Positions 1 through 9,463 of a stretch of DNA of 64,000 nucleotides are shown here, piece by piece. The notes under the pieces are model-generated. The model did no database searches. It had not been told where the DNA came from and was given only the letters and a program-made list of their open reading frames with translations. The DNA comes from Cyclobacteriaceae bacterium (GTDB lineage Bacteria > Bacteroidota > Bacteroidia > Cytophagales > Cyclobacteriaceae), in contig CATQIH010000019.1 of assembly GCA_958296015.1 (NCBI GenBank), forward strand, positions 20,396 to 84,395, read 5' to 3'. Position 1 is the stretch's first letter, and each line of letters starts with the position of its first letter. The position numbers and the translations under genes are program-made.

Positions 1-948
1 TACGGAGGTGCCAACACTTCTCTGTCGTACTACGACAGAGCCAAAGATTCGGTCATCAACAACGTATTTTATGCGGCTAATAGACTCCCTTTGGGCGACC
101 AGACCCAATCGATGAGCGTCTTTGATAGCCTGGGCTTTATCCTGGTGCAGAACTCTGCCAAAATTGAGGTGATCAGGCGGAAGGACTTTACGTCGGTGGC
201 TACCATAACAGCAGCAGAAGGCATCGTATCGCCCCGCTACTTTCTGGGCATCAACAAAGACAAAGCCTATGTATCCGACTGGGGAGCAGATGGTAAGACC
301 GGTACAGTTAAAGTGCTGGACTTGAATACGTATAAAATAACAAAAGACATCCCGGTAGGAGAAGGAGCGAATAAATTGATGATGGTAGATGATCAGGTAT
401 ATGTGGCCAACCAGGGAGGCTATGGCCATGATAGTACCGTCATGGTCATCAACCCACAAACAGATGCCGTAGTGGATACCATTGTGGTAGGGGATAATCC
501 GGCTAGTCTAATTATAGATGCCAATGGTAACGTCTGGGTAGCTGGTGACGGAAAAACCACCTACAATAGTGACTATTCAGTGGATGAATCAGCAAGTACA
601 CCCGGTTTTATCGCAAAAGTTATTGATCGTAAGGTTGAAATAAAGTTAAACATGCAAAAAATTTCATCCGGGCCGGGCAACATAGCAATCAGTAATGATG
701 GCTCCACGCTATACTTTACCTATGCAGACGAACTTTACAAAATGAACGTCAGTGATCAGACAATGCCTGCTATGCCTTTCATCAATAAAAGCTTCTACGG
801 CTTGGGCATTGATCCGGCAACCGGAGATATTCTGGCAGGAGAAGCACCTAATTATAGCGACAATGGCACTTTCTACCGTTACGATGCCACGGGCAACCTG
901 ATTAAAAGCTATCCGGTAGGCATTGCACCCAACGGATTTGCGTTTTAG
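1..948 (+). CDS. DUF5074-like surface beta-propeller protein, 5' end missing
   Basis: The reading frame is open from the first base and ends at a TAG at 946-948, so the N-terminus (probably a lipoprotein signal) lies outside the window. The first residues in frame (YGGANTSLSYYD) are typical of DUF5074/YncE-like proteins of Bacteroidota. Blades such as KVLDLNTYKITKDIPVGEG and MVINPQTDAVVDTIVVGDN recur, as expected of a cell-surface beta-propeller. Such proteins often sit beside TonB-dependent receptors, but the upstream gene cannot be seen. A specific ligand cannot be assigned. Confidence 0.8.
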   Translation, partial: YGGANTSLSYYDRAKDSVINNVFYAANRLPLGDQTQSMSVFDSLGFILVQNSAKIEVIRRKDFTSVATITAAEGIVSPRYFLGINKDKAYVSDWGADGKTGTVKVLDLNTYKITKDIPVGEGANKLMMVDDQVYVANQGGYGHDSTVMVINPQTDAVVDTIVVGDNPASLIIDANGNVWVAGDGKTTYNSDYSVDESASTPGFIAKVIDRKVEIKLNMQKISSGPGNIAISNDGSTLYFTYADELYKMNVSDQTMPAMPFINKSFYGLGIDPATGDILAGEAPNYSDNGTFYRYDATGNLIKSYPVGIAPNGFAF

Positions 949-999
949 AGATTGGGGGGGTTATGTCTGTTTCCAATCCGCAATACCTAATCTCAACGC

Positions 1000-1839
1000 C
1001 TAAAAAACAAATACAAACCGTACCATGTTGGGTGCTACCTGTGGGCCTTGCATGTGGGCTTTGGTGGAGCGTTCGCTGGCTTTTGTTTTATGTAATTGTG
1101 GGATTAAATAACCGGTAGCGGCTCCAACAACATAGCCTACGATCACATCGGTAGGAAAATGTTTGCCTGCCTTGTAACGGAAGTACCCGGTGGCTGCCGG
1201 CCAGAGGGCAGCACCTGTCCACACCAGGGCTTTGGTGGTACGGTTATCTATGTTATCTGAAATCACTTTTGCCGTAAAAAACGAGATCGCTGCCGTGTAG
1301 GAAGTATGTCCGGAAAAGAAAGAGTAGTTGCTGGCAGCAGAGGTGCGGACATCATCAGGCACACTCATGTTATAGGTAAGTGGCCTGGGCCTTTTGATAA
1401 GTGCTTTGGTGATGCCTGTGAGTGCTTCTGTAATAAGCATGGTTTCTGCCAGCATCACGGCAATCGTACCCGGCTCACTTCTGATCTCTGGAATCAGCAA
1501 GGTAGCCAGCGGAAATGCACCGGATGCCAGTAAAAACACATCGCTGGCAGTGCGGGCATTCTGACTGTAATTCGTAGTAGCCGACCGGTCAATGGCAAAT
1601 ATATCGCTGGCATTGAGCTTGCCGATGTCTTCTATGGTAAGCGGTTTGTTTCTGGTTCGGAGCAGCAGGCTTGCTGTAGTACCAGCCACACCGGTGGCAA
1701 GCAAAGGAATTTCTTTGGAAGGGGTAAGCTGGTAGGCATGTTGCGCATCAGTATTTGTGGGAGCAAGAGAAAAGAAAAGTAGCAGGTAAAAACACAGCAT
1801 ATAGAGAGGCTGGGTCAATCTCACGTGTAATCTTTGCAT
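1000..1839 (-). CDS. PAP2-family (phosphatidic acid phosphatase type 2) membrane phosphatase
   Basis: The three acid-phosphatase motifs are present in order: KALIKRPRP (K-x6-RP), FFSGHTS around residue 176, and YFRYKAGKHFPTD with the catalytic His. The protein should dephosphorylate a lipid or isoprenoid phosphate at the membrane. I chose the ATG at 1839 because it opens a clear signal peptide (MQRLHVRL, then a hydrophobic run ending near TDAQHA). A longer frame to 1869 would need a TTG start. The gene is convergent with the DUF5074 gene and in the same direction as the kinase behind it. Substrate is unknown; undecaprenyl pyrophosphate or phosphatidic acid are both possible. Confidence 0.88.
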   Translation of the reverse strand: MQRLHVRLTQPLYMLCFYLLLFFSLAPTNTDAQHAYQLTPSKEIPLLATGVAGTTASLLLRTRNKPLTIEDIGKLNASDIFAIDRSATTNYSQNARTASDVFLLASGAFPLATLLIPEIRSEPGTIAVMLAETMLITEALTGITKALIKRPRPLTYNMSVPDDVRTSAASNYSFFSGHTSYTAAISFFTAKVISDNIDNRTTKALVWTGAALWPAATGYFRYKAGKHFPTDVIVGYVVGAATGYLIPQLHKTKASERSTKAHMQGPQVAPNMVRFVFVF

Positions 1840-1928
1840 AGTGACAATATTGTTTAGATGTAAAATCAAACCCTATTTTCACCAAAAATGTTGTTGACAT
1901 ATCATGAATGTGAAAGTGCAAAAGACTT

Positions 1929-3584
1929 TTAGAGGGTAGCGTTGTCGGCAGGTTCTTCTATGGTTTCCTGTTGAAAATGCCCGACAATTTCTGCTTTCTG
2001 AGCAAGTAGAATAGAGAAAGTGGTTTGTTCTTCGTTAGATTCCCAGGCAATGTCACCACTGAGCTTCTCTACGGCTTTTTTGGCAACATACAGTCCCAGG
2101 CCGGCACCTTTGGATTGTTCCGTGCCCCGGTAGAACATATCAAAAATATGCGGACCGTTTTCTTGTGAGATACCAATACCATTATCTCTGATATGGATAC
2201 AGGTAGTAAATTCATCCGAAACAACTTCAATAGAAACCCAGGGAGTTCCACTTGTCCTTTTGCTGTATTGCAGCGCATTTCTGACAATATGTTCGATCAC
2301 CAACTGTAGCATACCCTCATCGCTAACAAGCGTCATATCTTGGGGAATATGCTGTATGATTCGGATGTTGGGGTAAACTTCGGCAGGGTTCAGGATGCTG
2401 AAGACTTCTTGTATTATCTTGTGCAGATCAATCTTTTTAATGTTGGCTTCTGCATCTTTGATAGACAGCATCTGAAGTAACTGGGAGAGCCGGTAATGCA
2501 TCACATCAATGTTGTTTCTGAAGCGGTCTACATAAAACGCTGTGTTTGCCTTATCGAGCAGTACCAGATTGCCCAGTCCTTTCAGGGTAACAATAGGTCC
2601 CATCAGGTCGTGGGAGGCCCGGTAGATAAAGGTATCCAGTTCGCGACTGGCAGAAAGCAACTGTCTGTTGGTAATCATCAGGCGAAGCGTTCGTTCTTCT
2701 ACCTCCTGCTCCAGCTTTCCGTTGTTGGTCTGTAGCTGTTGGTTTTTCTCCTCAATCTCTTGTTTTGCATCTACCAGTTCCTGGTTGAATGTAGTCAGAA
2801 AATCGTTCTGCACTTCTATCTGCTCTTTCTGCAAATACACTTCATTATTGGAAGCCATCAGTTCTTCCATTGCTTCTTCCAGAAATGTACTGCTTTCCTC
2901 CATCTCTTCGTTGGCTTTGTGTACATCTTCCAGGAGTTTCTCTATTCTTCTTTCGTATTTTTGATTGATCTTTTGGAGAAGAGTAAACCCCGCTGCAAAC
3001 AGGGCCATGCTGATCAGTTGTGTGGCATGGACTAGCCTGTGCGAAACCGTATCAACGCTGATACTTGCAGGAATTACATCGAACAGTTGATGCAGCGTGT
3101 CGTAGGTAAGCAACAATAAAAAGACAGCAGCTATACAGGTAGCGATCGCATATTTTCGCCTGATGTCAAACAAAATTAGGGGAAATATTACCCAGATCAT
3201 CAGCAAAAAGCGAGGAAAGTAATAGTTAAAAATATCGGAGCCTGTATGTTCATGGAGCTTGACAAAAATAGATGAGAGCACAATAAACAGGGGTTGCAGC
3301 AGGCAAAAAGCAAACCTGGCAAGGGTGGTTTTGCCATATCTGTTCAATACGGGAGTAAGTAAAACAAGCAGTGAAAAGCCAACGGTAACATAGGAACAAA
3401 AATACTGCTCTACAAAGGCAAATACACCTATAGCAACCAAGGCGATCAGGCTAATCTTTTTAGCCATACGGTTGGAGAGCACAATACGTTTCTGTAAATG
3501 ATAAGGCATATTGGGTACTACACCCAGCACTGATATATCTTTCCAAAGGTTTACAAAACTTATCATATACTCATGGCTGATCAT
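1929..3584 (-). CDS. Membrane sensor histidine kinase with coiled coil (orphan)
   Basis: Residues about 35-205 hold several hydrophobic segments. A long charged coiled coil (about 205-310, ending in LEQEVEERTLRLMITNRQL) follows. The phosphoacceptor box is FIYRASHDLMGP, and the ATPase domain has an N box (VRNALQYSK), G1 (DNGIGIS) and G2 (GAGLGLYVAKKAVEKLSGD). It should autophosphorylate on the His of ASHD in response to a signal sensed by the membrane part. No response regulator is adjacent, so its partner is encoded elsewhere. The architecture matches the coiled-coil kinases common in Cytophagales. Confidence 0.88.
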   Translation of the reverse strand: MISHEYMISFVNLWKDISVLGVVPNMPYHLQKRIVLSNRMAKKISLIALVAIGVFAFVEQYFCSYVTVGFSLLVLLTPVLNRYGKTTLARFAFCLLQPLFIVLSSIFVKLHEHTGSDIFNYYFPRFLLMIWVIFPLILFDIRRKYAIATCIAAVFLLLLTYDTLHQLFDVIPASISVDTVSHRLVHATQLISMALFAAGFTLLQKINQKYERRIEKLLEDVHKANEEMEESSTFLEEAMEELMASNNEVYLQKEQIEVQNDFLTTFNQELVDAKQEIEEKNQQLQTNNGKLEQEVEERTLRLMITNRQLLSASRELDTFIYRASHDLMGPIVTLKGLGNLVLLDKANTAFYVDRFRNNIDVMHYRLSQLLQMLSIKDAEANIKKIDLHKIIQEVFSILNPAEVYPNIRIIQHIPQDMTLVSDEGMLQLVIEHIVRNALQYSKRTSGTPWVSIEVVSDEFTTCIHIRDNGIGISQENGPHIFDMFYRGTEQSKGAGLGLYVAKKAVEKLSGDIAWESNEEQTTFSILLAQKAEIVGHFQQETIEEPADNATL

Positions 3585-3855
3585 TGAAACTTACGGTGCT
3601 ATATACATAAGGCATGGTGGTTACTGTTATCCAAGTAGACGAAAGTGCAGGTGCCTATACGAAAGCTACTGAGTAGGCTATTTTTAGTATAGGCTAAATT
3701 AGGTATTCTCCCAGATGATTTTTGGTATGTTAAGGTGGTAATTGCTACGCTGTAAGAAACCAGCCAGAATAGTGGATAAGCGTTTTGTAAGGCCACACAT
3801 CAGTAAAAGACAAAGGCATCCTTTGTAGCAATTGGTATTTACTTACCGATTCCTA

Positions 3856-3886
3856 TTGTTCACTATGGTAAGATTCTACAAATTTG
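3856..3886 (+). promoter_or_regulatory. Candidate Bacteroidota-type promoter for the DUF5694-like gene
   Basis: TTG at 3856-3858, a 20-base spacer, then CAAATTTG at 3879-3886, which differs by one base from TAnnTTTG. The predicted transcript start, near 3893, leaves a leader of about 25 bases before the ATG at 3919. Pattern match only. Confidence 0.45.
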
Positions 3887-3918
3887 CACCCGATGTATAG
3901 TAGGATAATCTTTAGCGC

Positions 3919-4986
3919 ATGAAATATTTTTTATGGCTGCTGTTGCTGCTGGGCTGCTGCGTTTGCTGTAAAACAACGCAGCAGCCTTCCGAAAGCGATG
4001 CGGTGAAGACAACAGATATTTTGTTGATCGCTACCGCCCATGATCTTCGGGAGACACCCGCTGAAGCCGTTGAAGCAATAAAAGATACGATTCTGGCCTT
4101 CAAGCCGGAAGGTTTCTTTGTAGAACTTCCACCTGCCGATGATAAGTATGCCAATGAGGTCGTATTTAACTACAGTCAGAACTTTGCACTTTTTCATCAT
4201 CTTCTTCATAAAAAAAATATCCAGATACGGCTGGCCGATTCGGTCATTGATCAATATCAACAGTTGCTGTTAGCCAAACCCGGCGACCCGGAATATCTGG
4301 GCAATCTGCTGCATGCTTACCTGCTAAAGTTTGATATCAGCAATGCCCTGTATTATTCCTACCTGCTTTTTAGCCAGTATCAGAAGGATGATTCGGTGAT
4401 GGCTATGCTGGAACAGTCGCTTTTCTCGTCAGATACCCTGGACCAATACCAGTTGATCATCACCGGACAGGAAAAAGATGAATTTTCTCAGATTGTTTTT
4501 CCCGTGGCAAAAGAGCTGGGTATTCGTCAGTTGTATGGTTTTGATAACCGGGACGATGAATATGATTACAATAAAGCTTTGAAGACGAATGATGCTGAAT
4601 TGCGCCTGTATATCAAAGAGAAGTATGGCATAACCAACGAAGATTCTGTGAAGGAAAAGCTAGAAGCAATACTACAAACAGACCAGAGAAAAGGGTATGC
4701 GCAAGAGGAGGTCTTCCGGTTTCTCAACACCGAAGCCTACGATGCAAACAGGGAAGCAGAATACAAGCATCGCATAGACACGATCCGTTCAGAAAATAGT
4801 CGTAATTATCTGAAATTCTGGATGTTGCGCAACCAAAAGATGAGCAACAACATCGCACAAGCTATTCGGGATACGGGTGCCAAACGCGTAGTAGTGTTGG
4901 TAGGAGCCGCCCATGCCTGGACTTTGCAGCAAATGCTCGCAGAAAGGGGTTATCATATACTACGGCCTTTCCGTGATATGCCCTAA
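3919..4986 (+). CDS. Lipoprotein of the DUF5694/TraB-like superfamily
   Basis: The N-terminus (MKYFLWLLLLLGCCVCCK) is a lipoprotein-type signal with several candidate Cys residues. The body begins TDILLIATAHDLRETP and continues with FKPEGFFVELPP. It ends with AKRVVVLVGAAHAWTLQQML. These blocks, an HxxE-like start, a glutamate in the EL motif and a late GxxH, resemble the DUF5694/TraB-type putative metal-dependent hydrolase fold. The long middle part is predicted helical. Activity is unproven; the family call is by motif resemblance. Confidence 0.6.
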   Translation: MKYFLWLLLLLGCCVCCKTTQQPSESDAVKTTDILLIATAHDLRETPAEAVEAIKDTILAFKPEGFFVELPPADDKYANEVVFNYSQNFALFHHLLHKKNIQIRLADSVIDQYQQLLLAKPGDPEYLGNLLHAYLLKFDISNALYYSYLLFSQYQKDDSVMAMLEQSLFSSDTLDQYQLIITGQEKDEFSQIVFPVAKELGIRQLYGFDNRDDEYDYNKALKTNDAELRLYIKEKYGITNEDSVKEKLEAILQTDQRKGYAQEEVFRFLNTEAYDANREAEYKHRIDTIRSENSRNYLKFWMLRNQKMSNNIAQAIRDTGAKRVVVLVGAAHAWTLQQMLAERGYHILRPFRDMP

Positions 4987-5126
4987 CAACTTATTTAAGA
5001 CGAATACTTACCGCTTTTTTCCTTGCTTTACTGCTTTAGTTCTTATCTTTGAACCCTGCAAAAGAAGATCAACCATCATGAATCATCACCCTTGCAGGGT
5101 TTTTGGTACTATAAACAGCTATAAAT

Positions 5127-5807
5127 ATGCCTCGCCGTCCTGAAGTATTGTTTTTCGATGTAAACGAAACCTTATTGGATATTTCTCCACTACAATCCTC
5201 TGTAGCCCAGGCTTTGGGAGGCAACGAAGATGCTGCAAAGCTCTGGTTTACCACAGTGCTACAGTATACACTAGTAGAATCCGCTGCAAAACAGCACCAT
5301 GCCTTCGACCAGATTGGCGTAGCCGTACTTCGGATGATTGCCGGCAACCATCATATAACATTGAGTGAAGAGCAGGCCAGGGAAGTGCTGATGCCTATCC
5401 GCTCACTGGCTCCTTATCAGGAAGTAGAGGAAGCACTTACCCAGCTGAGAAGGGCAGGCTATCAGATGGTGGCACTCACCAACTCATCCAGCAGTGTGTT
5501 GAAAGACCAGATCAAATATGCCGGGCTGAACAGCTTTTTTGGCTATACCTGGAGCGTGGCTGATATTGGTCTGTACAAACCTCACCGTGAGGTGTATCAG
5601 TGGGCGGCCCAGCGCTATGGTGCCGACCCTCGCGACTGTTTGCTGGTGGCAGCCCACGGCTGGGATGTTGCCGGTGCCCTGTGGGCCGGACTGCGTGCTG
5701 CTTTTACCCAAAGACCCGGTCACCAACTCTATCCGCTGGCTCCTGAACCCGAGCATACGTCGCCTGATCTGTCCGGACTGGTAGAATACCTGGTTGATCT
5801 GGATTGA
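5127..5807 (+). CDS. Haloacid dehalogenase type II (HAD superfamily hydrolase)
   Basis: Motif I is LFFDVNETLLDI (nucleophile Asp near residue 10). Motif II is ALTNSSSS, and motif III is the Lys in LYKPHREVYQWAA. The late block LLVAAHGWDVAGALWAGLRAAF is characteristic of type II (S)-2-haloacid dehalogenases. The length of 226 residues fits. The DVNETLLD form and the AAHGWD block favour a haloacid-dehalogenase-like enzyme over a phosphoglycolate phosphatase, but the true substrate in this organism is not known. It stands alone between opposing genes. Confidence 0.85.
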   Translation: MPRRPEVLFFDVNETLLDISPLQSSVAQALGGNEDAAKLWFTTVLQYTLVESAAKQHHAFDQIGVAVLRMIAGNHHITLSEEQAREVLMPIRSLAPYQEVEEALTQLRRAGYQMVALTNSSSSVLKDQIKYAGLNSFFGYTWSVADIGLYKPHREVYQWAAQRYGADPRDCLLVAAHGWDVAGALWAGLRAAFTQRPGHQLYPLAPEPEHTSPDLSGLVEYLVDLD

Positions 5808-5823
5808 TTGTTAAGTGTTAATC

Positions 5824-6474
5824 TCAACTGATCGCCACATTCAGATACTGTACAAGAGGCATCATGGCAGCAAACACCTTGACAACGTATTGCGGAAAGT
5901 CTTCGGCATGTACTTCGGCATCCGTGACGGGGTGCATCACCATAAAGTCTTTCATTTTCAGCAACTCTATGTTCGGATGATCTGCGGCATATCCTTTGGG
6001 TGGTCTTTTGAGCTTATTGCCTTTGATGGTTTCAAAGTACCGTTTAAAATCTTTGCTGTCTACAATAGATTTTAGTTCGCCTGCGTTGTAATCAATTTCC
6101 TGTCGCACTTTGTAGAGCGTATCAGATGAGGGCGCATACATACCGCCACCGATAAAAGATTCTCCATGAGGTTGCAGGTGCAGATAGTAACCCGCCTGCT
6201 CTCCCTTCTTACCCCCCTCCGACAAGTAGGCACCGAAGTGGTTTTTGTATGGAGACTTGTCTTTGGAAAAACGCACATCGCGGTGCAGTCTGAATATACA
6301 GTCTTTGGGCTGTAAGCCTGTCAAGGTCTCATCGATGGCAGGTATATCAGCCAGCAATGTGGCTACCAGTTGCTGGAAATCATCGCGAGCAGCATCGTAC
6401 TGGCTGCGATTTTCATCCATCCAGGTTTTATCATTGTGCTTGCTGAGTTGTTTAAGAAAGTTGAGGATTGTCAT
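5824..6474 (-). CDS. DUF2461 (TIGR02453) family protein
   Basis: The hallmark blocks are present: an N-terminal LNFLKQLSKHNDKTWMDENRSQYD, then FRLHRDVRFSKDKSPYKNHFGAYLSEGGKK and GYYLHLQPHGESFIGGGMYAPSSDTL. The length of 216 residues is normal. The family is widespread and its function is not established, so no activity is given. It lies downstream of murF on the same strand, but the 64-base gap and unrelated role give no strong operon link. Confidence 0.85.
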   Translation of the reverse strand: MTILNFLKQLSKHNDKTWMDENRSQYDAARDDFQQLVATLLADIPAIDETLTGLQPKDCIFRLHRDVRFSKDKSPYKNHFGAYLSEGGKKGEQAGYYLHLQPHGESFIGGGMYAPSSDTLYKVRQEIDYNAGELKSIVDSKDFKRYFETIKGNKLKRPPKGYAADHPNIELLKMKDFMVMHPVTDAEVHAEDFPQYVVKVFAAMMPLVQYLNVAIS

Positions 6475-6537
6475 AGTATGGAGATGCCGTTGAGACCCAA
6501 TATACTGTGTCTTTACTGCGTCTGTACTTATATATGA

Positions 6538-7827
6538 TCAAAGATACTCCAATAATGTTTCCAGGGCAATACCTCTGGAAGCTTTGAGCAGGATAGTGGC
6601 TCCGGCAATCGGGTGAGCTTTCAGATAATCTGCCAGTGCTTGTTTTGTGTCAAAATAGGTGGCTTCCGGACAAGCTTTCTGTGCATCTGCCATGAGCTTT
6701 CCGCATAAGAAAATACTCTTGATTTCACATTCATTGAGCAGCAGGCCGATAGCTGCATGTTCCTGTGGACTGTCTTCGCCCAGTTCGTACATATCGCCCA
6801 GTATGGCTACTTTGTGGGTAGCCTTCATAGCATTCAGGCTTTTGATGGCCGCCTGCATAGAATCTGGATTGGCATTGTATGCATCCAGAATAATGGTATT
6901 GCTTCCCTGCTGCACAACCTGTGAACGCTTATTGGCGGGCTTATAGTCGTGCACTGCCTGGTTGGCAGCTTCCGCAGGTATTTCAAAGAATTTGCCGATA
7001 CAGAGTGCAGCAGCAATATTCTCAAAATTATAGGCACCAATGAGTTGTGTCTGTATTTCAGTGCCATCTTCGTGTCGGTAGCGGATAAACGGGTCGGCAC
7101 TGAGCAGCTCGCAGGAGAAATAATCACCAGGTGCAGGATAGCAATACGGGTGCTCAAAGCGTTTGGACATATTACTGAGTATCTTGTTTTGCGAGTTAAT
7201 AAACACCATTCCTTTGGTTTGTATCAGGTAATGGTACTGCTCGCTTTCGCCACGAATGGCCCCTTCCAGTCCACCAAAACCTTCCATATGTGCTTTGCCA
7301 ATATTGGTAGTCAGTCCGTGCGTAGGCTCTGCAATGGCGCATAGGGCTGCGATCTCTCCTACCCGGTTGGCTCCTAGCTCAATAACAGCCATTTGATGTT
7401 CATGGGTAAGTTCCAGCAGCGTAAGCGGCACACCAATATGGTTGTTCAGGTTGCCGCGTGTAGCCAGGGTTTTGTACTTTTTGCTGAGCACGGCATGAAC
7501 GAGTTCTTTGGTGGTGGTTTTGCCATTGGTGCCATTGATGCCCAGCACTGGAATGTTGAGCTGCCGCCGATGGTGCCTGGCCAAATCCTGCAAGGTAGCC
7601 AGCACATCCTCTACCAACAGAAAGCGATCGTCTTTCCGGTACTTCGCTTCATCAATGACGGCATAGCGGGCACCTTTGCCAAGAGCATCTTCTGCAAACT
7701 GGTTGGCATTGAAGTTTTCTCCTTTCAGGGCAAAGAAAAACGCACCAGGTTCAATCTTGCGGGTATCGGTAGATACGCTGCCACAGGCAATAAATTTATC
7801 ATAAACAGCTGCAATAGTCATTGTCAT
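6538..7827 (-). CDS. murF: UDP-N-acetylmuramoyl-tripeptide--D-alanyl-D-alanine ligase
   Basis: MurF adds D-Ala-D-Ala to the UDP-MurNAc tripeptide in the cytoplasm, the last soluble step of the peptidoglycan precursor. The order is an N-terminal substrate domain (STDTRKIEPGAFFFALKGE), the ATP loop GTNGKTTT at residues 99-106, a central domain with ELGANRVGEIAALCAIAEP, and a C-terminal domain with ILDAYNANPDSMQAAIKSL and ILGDMYELG. These are diagnostic. The length of 429 residues is normal. It is not in a dcw cluster here; neighbours are DUF2461 and divergent tsaB. A second ATG lies two codons in. Confidence 0.96.
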   Translation of the reverse strand: MTMTIAAVYDKFIACGSVSTDTRKIEPGAFFFALKGENFNANQFAEDALGKGARYAVIDEAKYRKDDRFLLVEDVLATLQDLARHHRRQLNIPVLGINGTNGKTTTKELVHAVLSKKYKTLATRGNLNNHIGVPLTLLELTHEHQMAVIELGANRVGEIAALCAIAEPTHGLTTNIGKAHMEGFGGLEGAIRGESEQYHYLIQTKGMVFINSQNKILSNMSKRFEHPYCYPAPGDYFSCELLSADPFIRYRHEDGTEIQTQLIGAYNFENIAAALCIGKFFEIPAEAANQAVHDYKPANKRSQVVQQGSNTIILDAYNANPDSMQAAIKSLNAMKATHKVAILGDMYELGEDSPQEHAAIGLLLNECEIKSIFLCGKLMADAQKACPEATYFDTKQALADYLKAHPIAGATILLKASRGIALETLLEYL

Positions 7828-7985
7828 AGAGGTTTGTCAGGAAATCGTTGTCATTTAAATACCACGAAACAAAAAGCAGCCCAATATAAGACGTTCCGGT
7901 TGATAATAGTAAGCTTATTGCCATAGAATTACTGCTTTACCAGGCAATGTTATAGATTTGTTGATCAACTACGCACTCCAAGCAT

Positions 7986-8669
7986 ATGGCCTGTATCCTT
8001 AGTCTGGAAACTTCTACCCCTACCTGCTCGGTAGCTTTGCACCAGGATGAAAAACTCCTGGCCTTACAGGAAGTACATCTGGAAAAATCTCACTCATCGT
8101 TGCTGCATGTGATGATACGCGACATGCTAGCCTATGCCGACATCAGCCAGCAGATGCTCGATGCCGTGGCAGTATCGATGGGTCCGGGTTCATATACGGG
8201 CCTGCGCATAGGCACTTCTGCGGCCAAAGGGCTTTGCTTTGCCCTCGACATCCCGCTGATCGCCATCAATACGCTGAAGGCTATGGCCTGGCAGGTCAGC
8301 CGGTTCAATCTACACGGTGCGCACCTGTGTCCGATGATCGATGCCCGCCGTATGGAAGTGTATTGCCTGGTGGAAGACAGCCACAAGCAGGAGTTGATGG
8401 AAACCACCCCGCTTGTTGTAGAACAGGACTCGCTGGAAGCCTATGCACAAACCAGCGAACTATGGTATTTCGGCAACGGAGCTGACAAATGTCAGGCAAC
8501 TTTGGGACATCCTGATCGTTACAGATATATACCCGGTATCAACCCGTCTGCCGAAGGCATTGGTGCTTTGGCACTGCCCGGATACCAGCAGCAGCAGTTT
8601 GAAGATGTCGCTTACTTCGTTCCTTTTTACCTAAAAGAATTTAGAACCACAACGCCAAAGATTTATTAG
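7986..8669 (+). CDS. tsaB: tRNA threonylcarbamoyladenosine biosynthesis protein TsaB
   Basis: TsaB is the TsaD-binding partner in the t6A modification complex at position 37 of ANN-decoding tRNAs. The start ILSLETSTPTCSVALHQ and the block VSMGPGSYTGLRIGTSAAKGL are diagnostic of the ASKHA-fold paralogue of TsaD. The length of 227 residues fits. TAGATTTG at 7953-7960, a match to the Bacteroidota -7 box, lies about 25 bases before the ATG, but no good TTG sits at the right distance. DUF2480 follows on the same strand, a pairing also expected in other Bacteroidota. Confidence 0.94.
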   Translation: MACILSLETSTPTCSVALHQDEKLLALQEVHLEKSHSSLLHVMIRDMLAYADISQQMLDAVAVSMGPGSYTGLRIGTSAAKGLCFALDIPLIAINTLKAMAWQVSRFNLHGAHLCPMIDARRMEVYCLVEDSHKQELMETTPLVVEQDSLEAYAQTSELWYFGNGADKCQATLGHPDRYRYIPGINPSAEGIGALALPGYQQQQFEDVAYFVPFYLKEFRTTTPKIY

Positions 8670-8726
8670 AGACGGCATACATACCATCTCCACAATGCAT
8701 GGCGGCTCCAACCATAGATTAACCAT

Positions 8727-9239
8727 ATGGAATCAACCATCATCAATAAAGTAGCCAATAGCTCGCTGATCACCTTAAACCTGGAGGATTATTATCCACA
8801 GGGGGAGCGCGTGGTATACGACATCAAAGACAACCTGTATGAAGGCATCATGCTCAGGGAAAAGGATTTCCGGGCATTTGTCAAAAAACATGACTGGGCG
8901 CAGTACCAGAAGCAATATGTGGCACTTACCTGCTCGGCAGATGCTATTGTGCCTACCTGGGCCTATATGCTACTGGTGACCAAGCTGGAGCCATACGCTA
9001 AAAAAGTGGTATTTGGCAACCTTGAAACGTTGGAAGCTGTACTGTTTCAGGAGGCACTCGCTACTGTGGATGTAGCTTCGTTTCTGGATGCCAAGGTGGT
9101 GATCAAGGGCTGTGGCAAACTGCCTGTGCCTACCTTTGCCTACACTGAGATCACCCGCCTGCTTCGCCCCTATGCCAGCAGTATTATGTATGGAGAGCCG
9201 TGCAGTACCGTACCGCTTTACAAAAAGCTTAAAATCTAG
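8727..9239 (+). CDS. DUF2480 family protein
   Basis: A 170-residue protein with the family's conserved start (NKVANSSLITLNLEDYYPQGER), ILREKDFRAFVKKHDW-like middle and CSADAIVPTWAYMLL block. It is confined mostly to Bacteroidota and its function is not known. It lies 57 bases after tsaB and probably shares its transcript. No signal peptide or membrane segment is visible, so it should be cytoplasmic. Confidence 0.85.
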   Translation: MESTIINKVANSSLITLNLEDYYPQGERVVYDIKDNLYEGIMLREKDFRAFVKKHDWAQYQKQYVALTCSADAIVPTWAYMLLVTKLEPYAKKVVFGNLETLEAVLFQEALATVDVASFLDAKVVIKGCGKLPVPTFAYTEITRLLRPYASSIMYGEPCSTVPLYKKLKI

Positions 9240-9463
9240 CCATTATCAGATGATTAATATTCCAGCATCGTAACATCATAAATCTTACTTTACATATATA
9301 CTTTAGCCAAAATGATGTAACTGTTTGATTACCTTGCCTTTGGGTAGCTTACAATAATATTGGTCAAATTTTTATCTGTAGAAGGTTTAATTTTTAGCCG
9401 TATCTTCTTTATATTCCGGCAGTTTTTCACCTATTTCTTACATAGACCCGATACCACTACTTC

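Noticed and set aside
3599..3796. 65-codon minus-strand frame behind the kinase gene
   Set aside because: No signal, motif or plausible start context. It covers the promoter-containing gap before the DUF5694-like gene.
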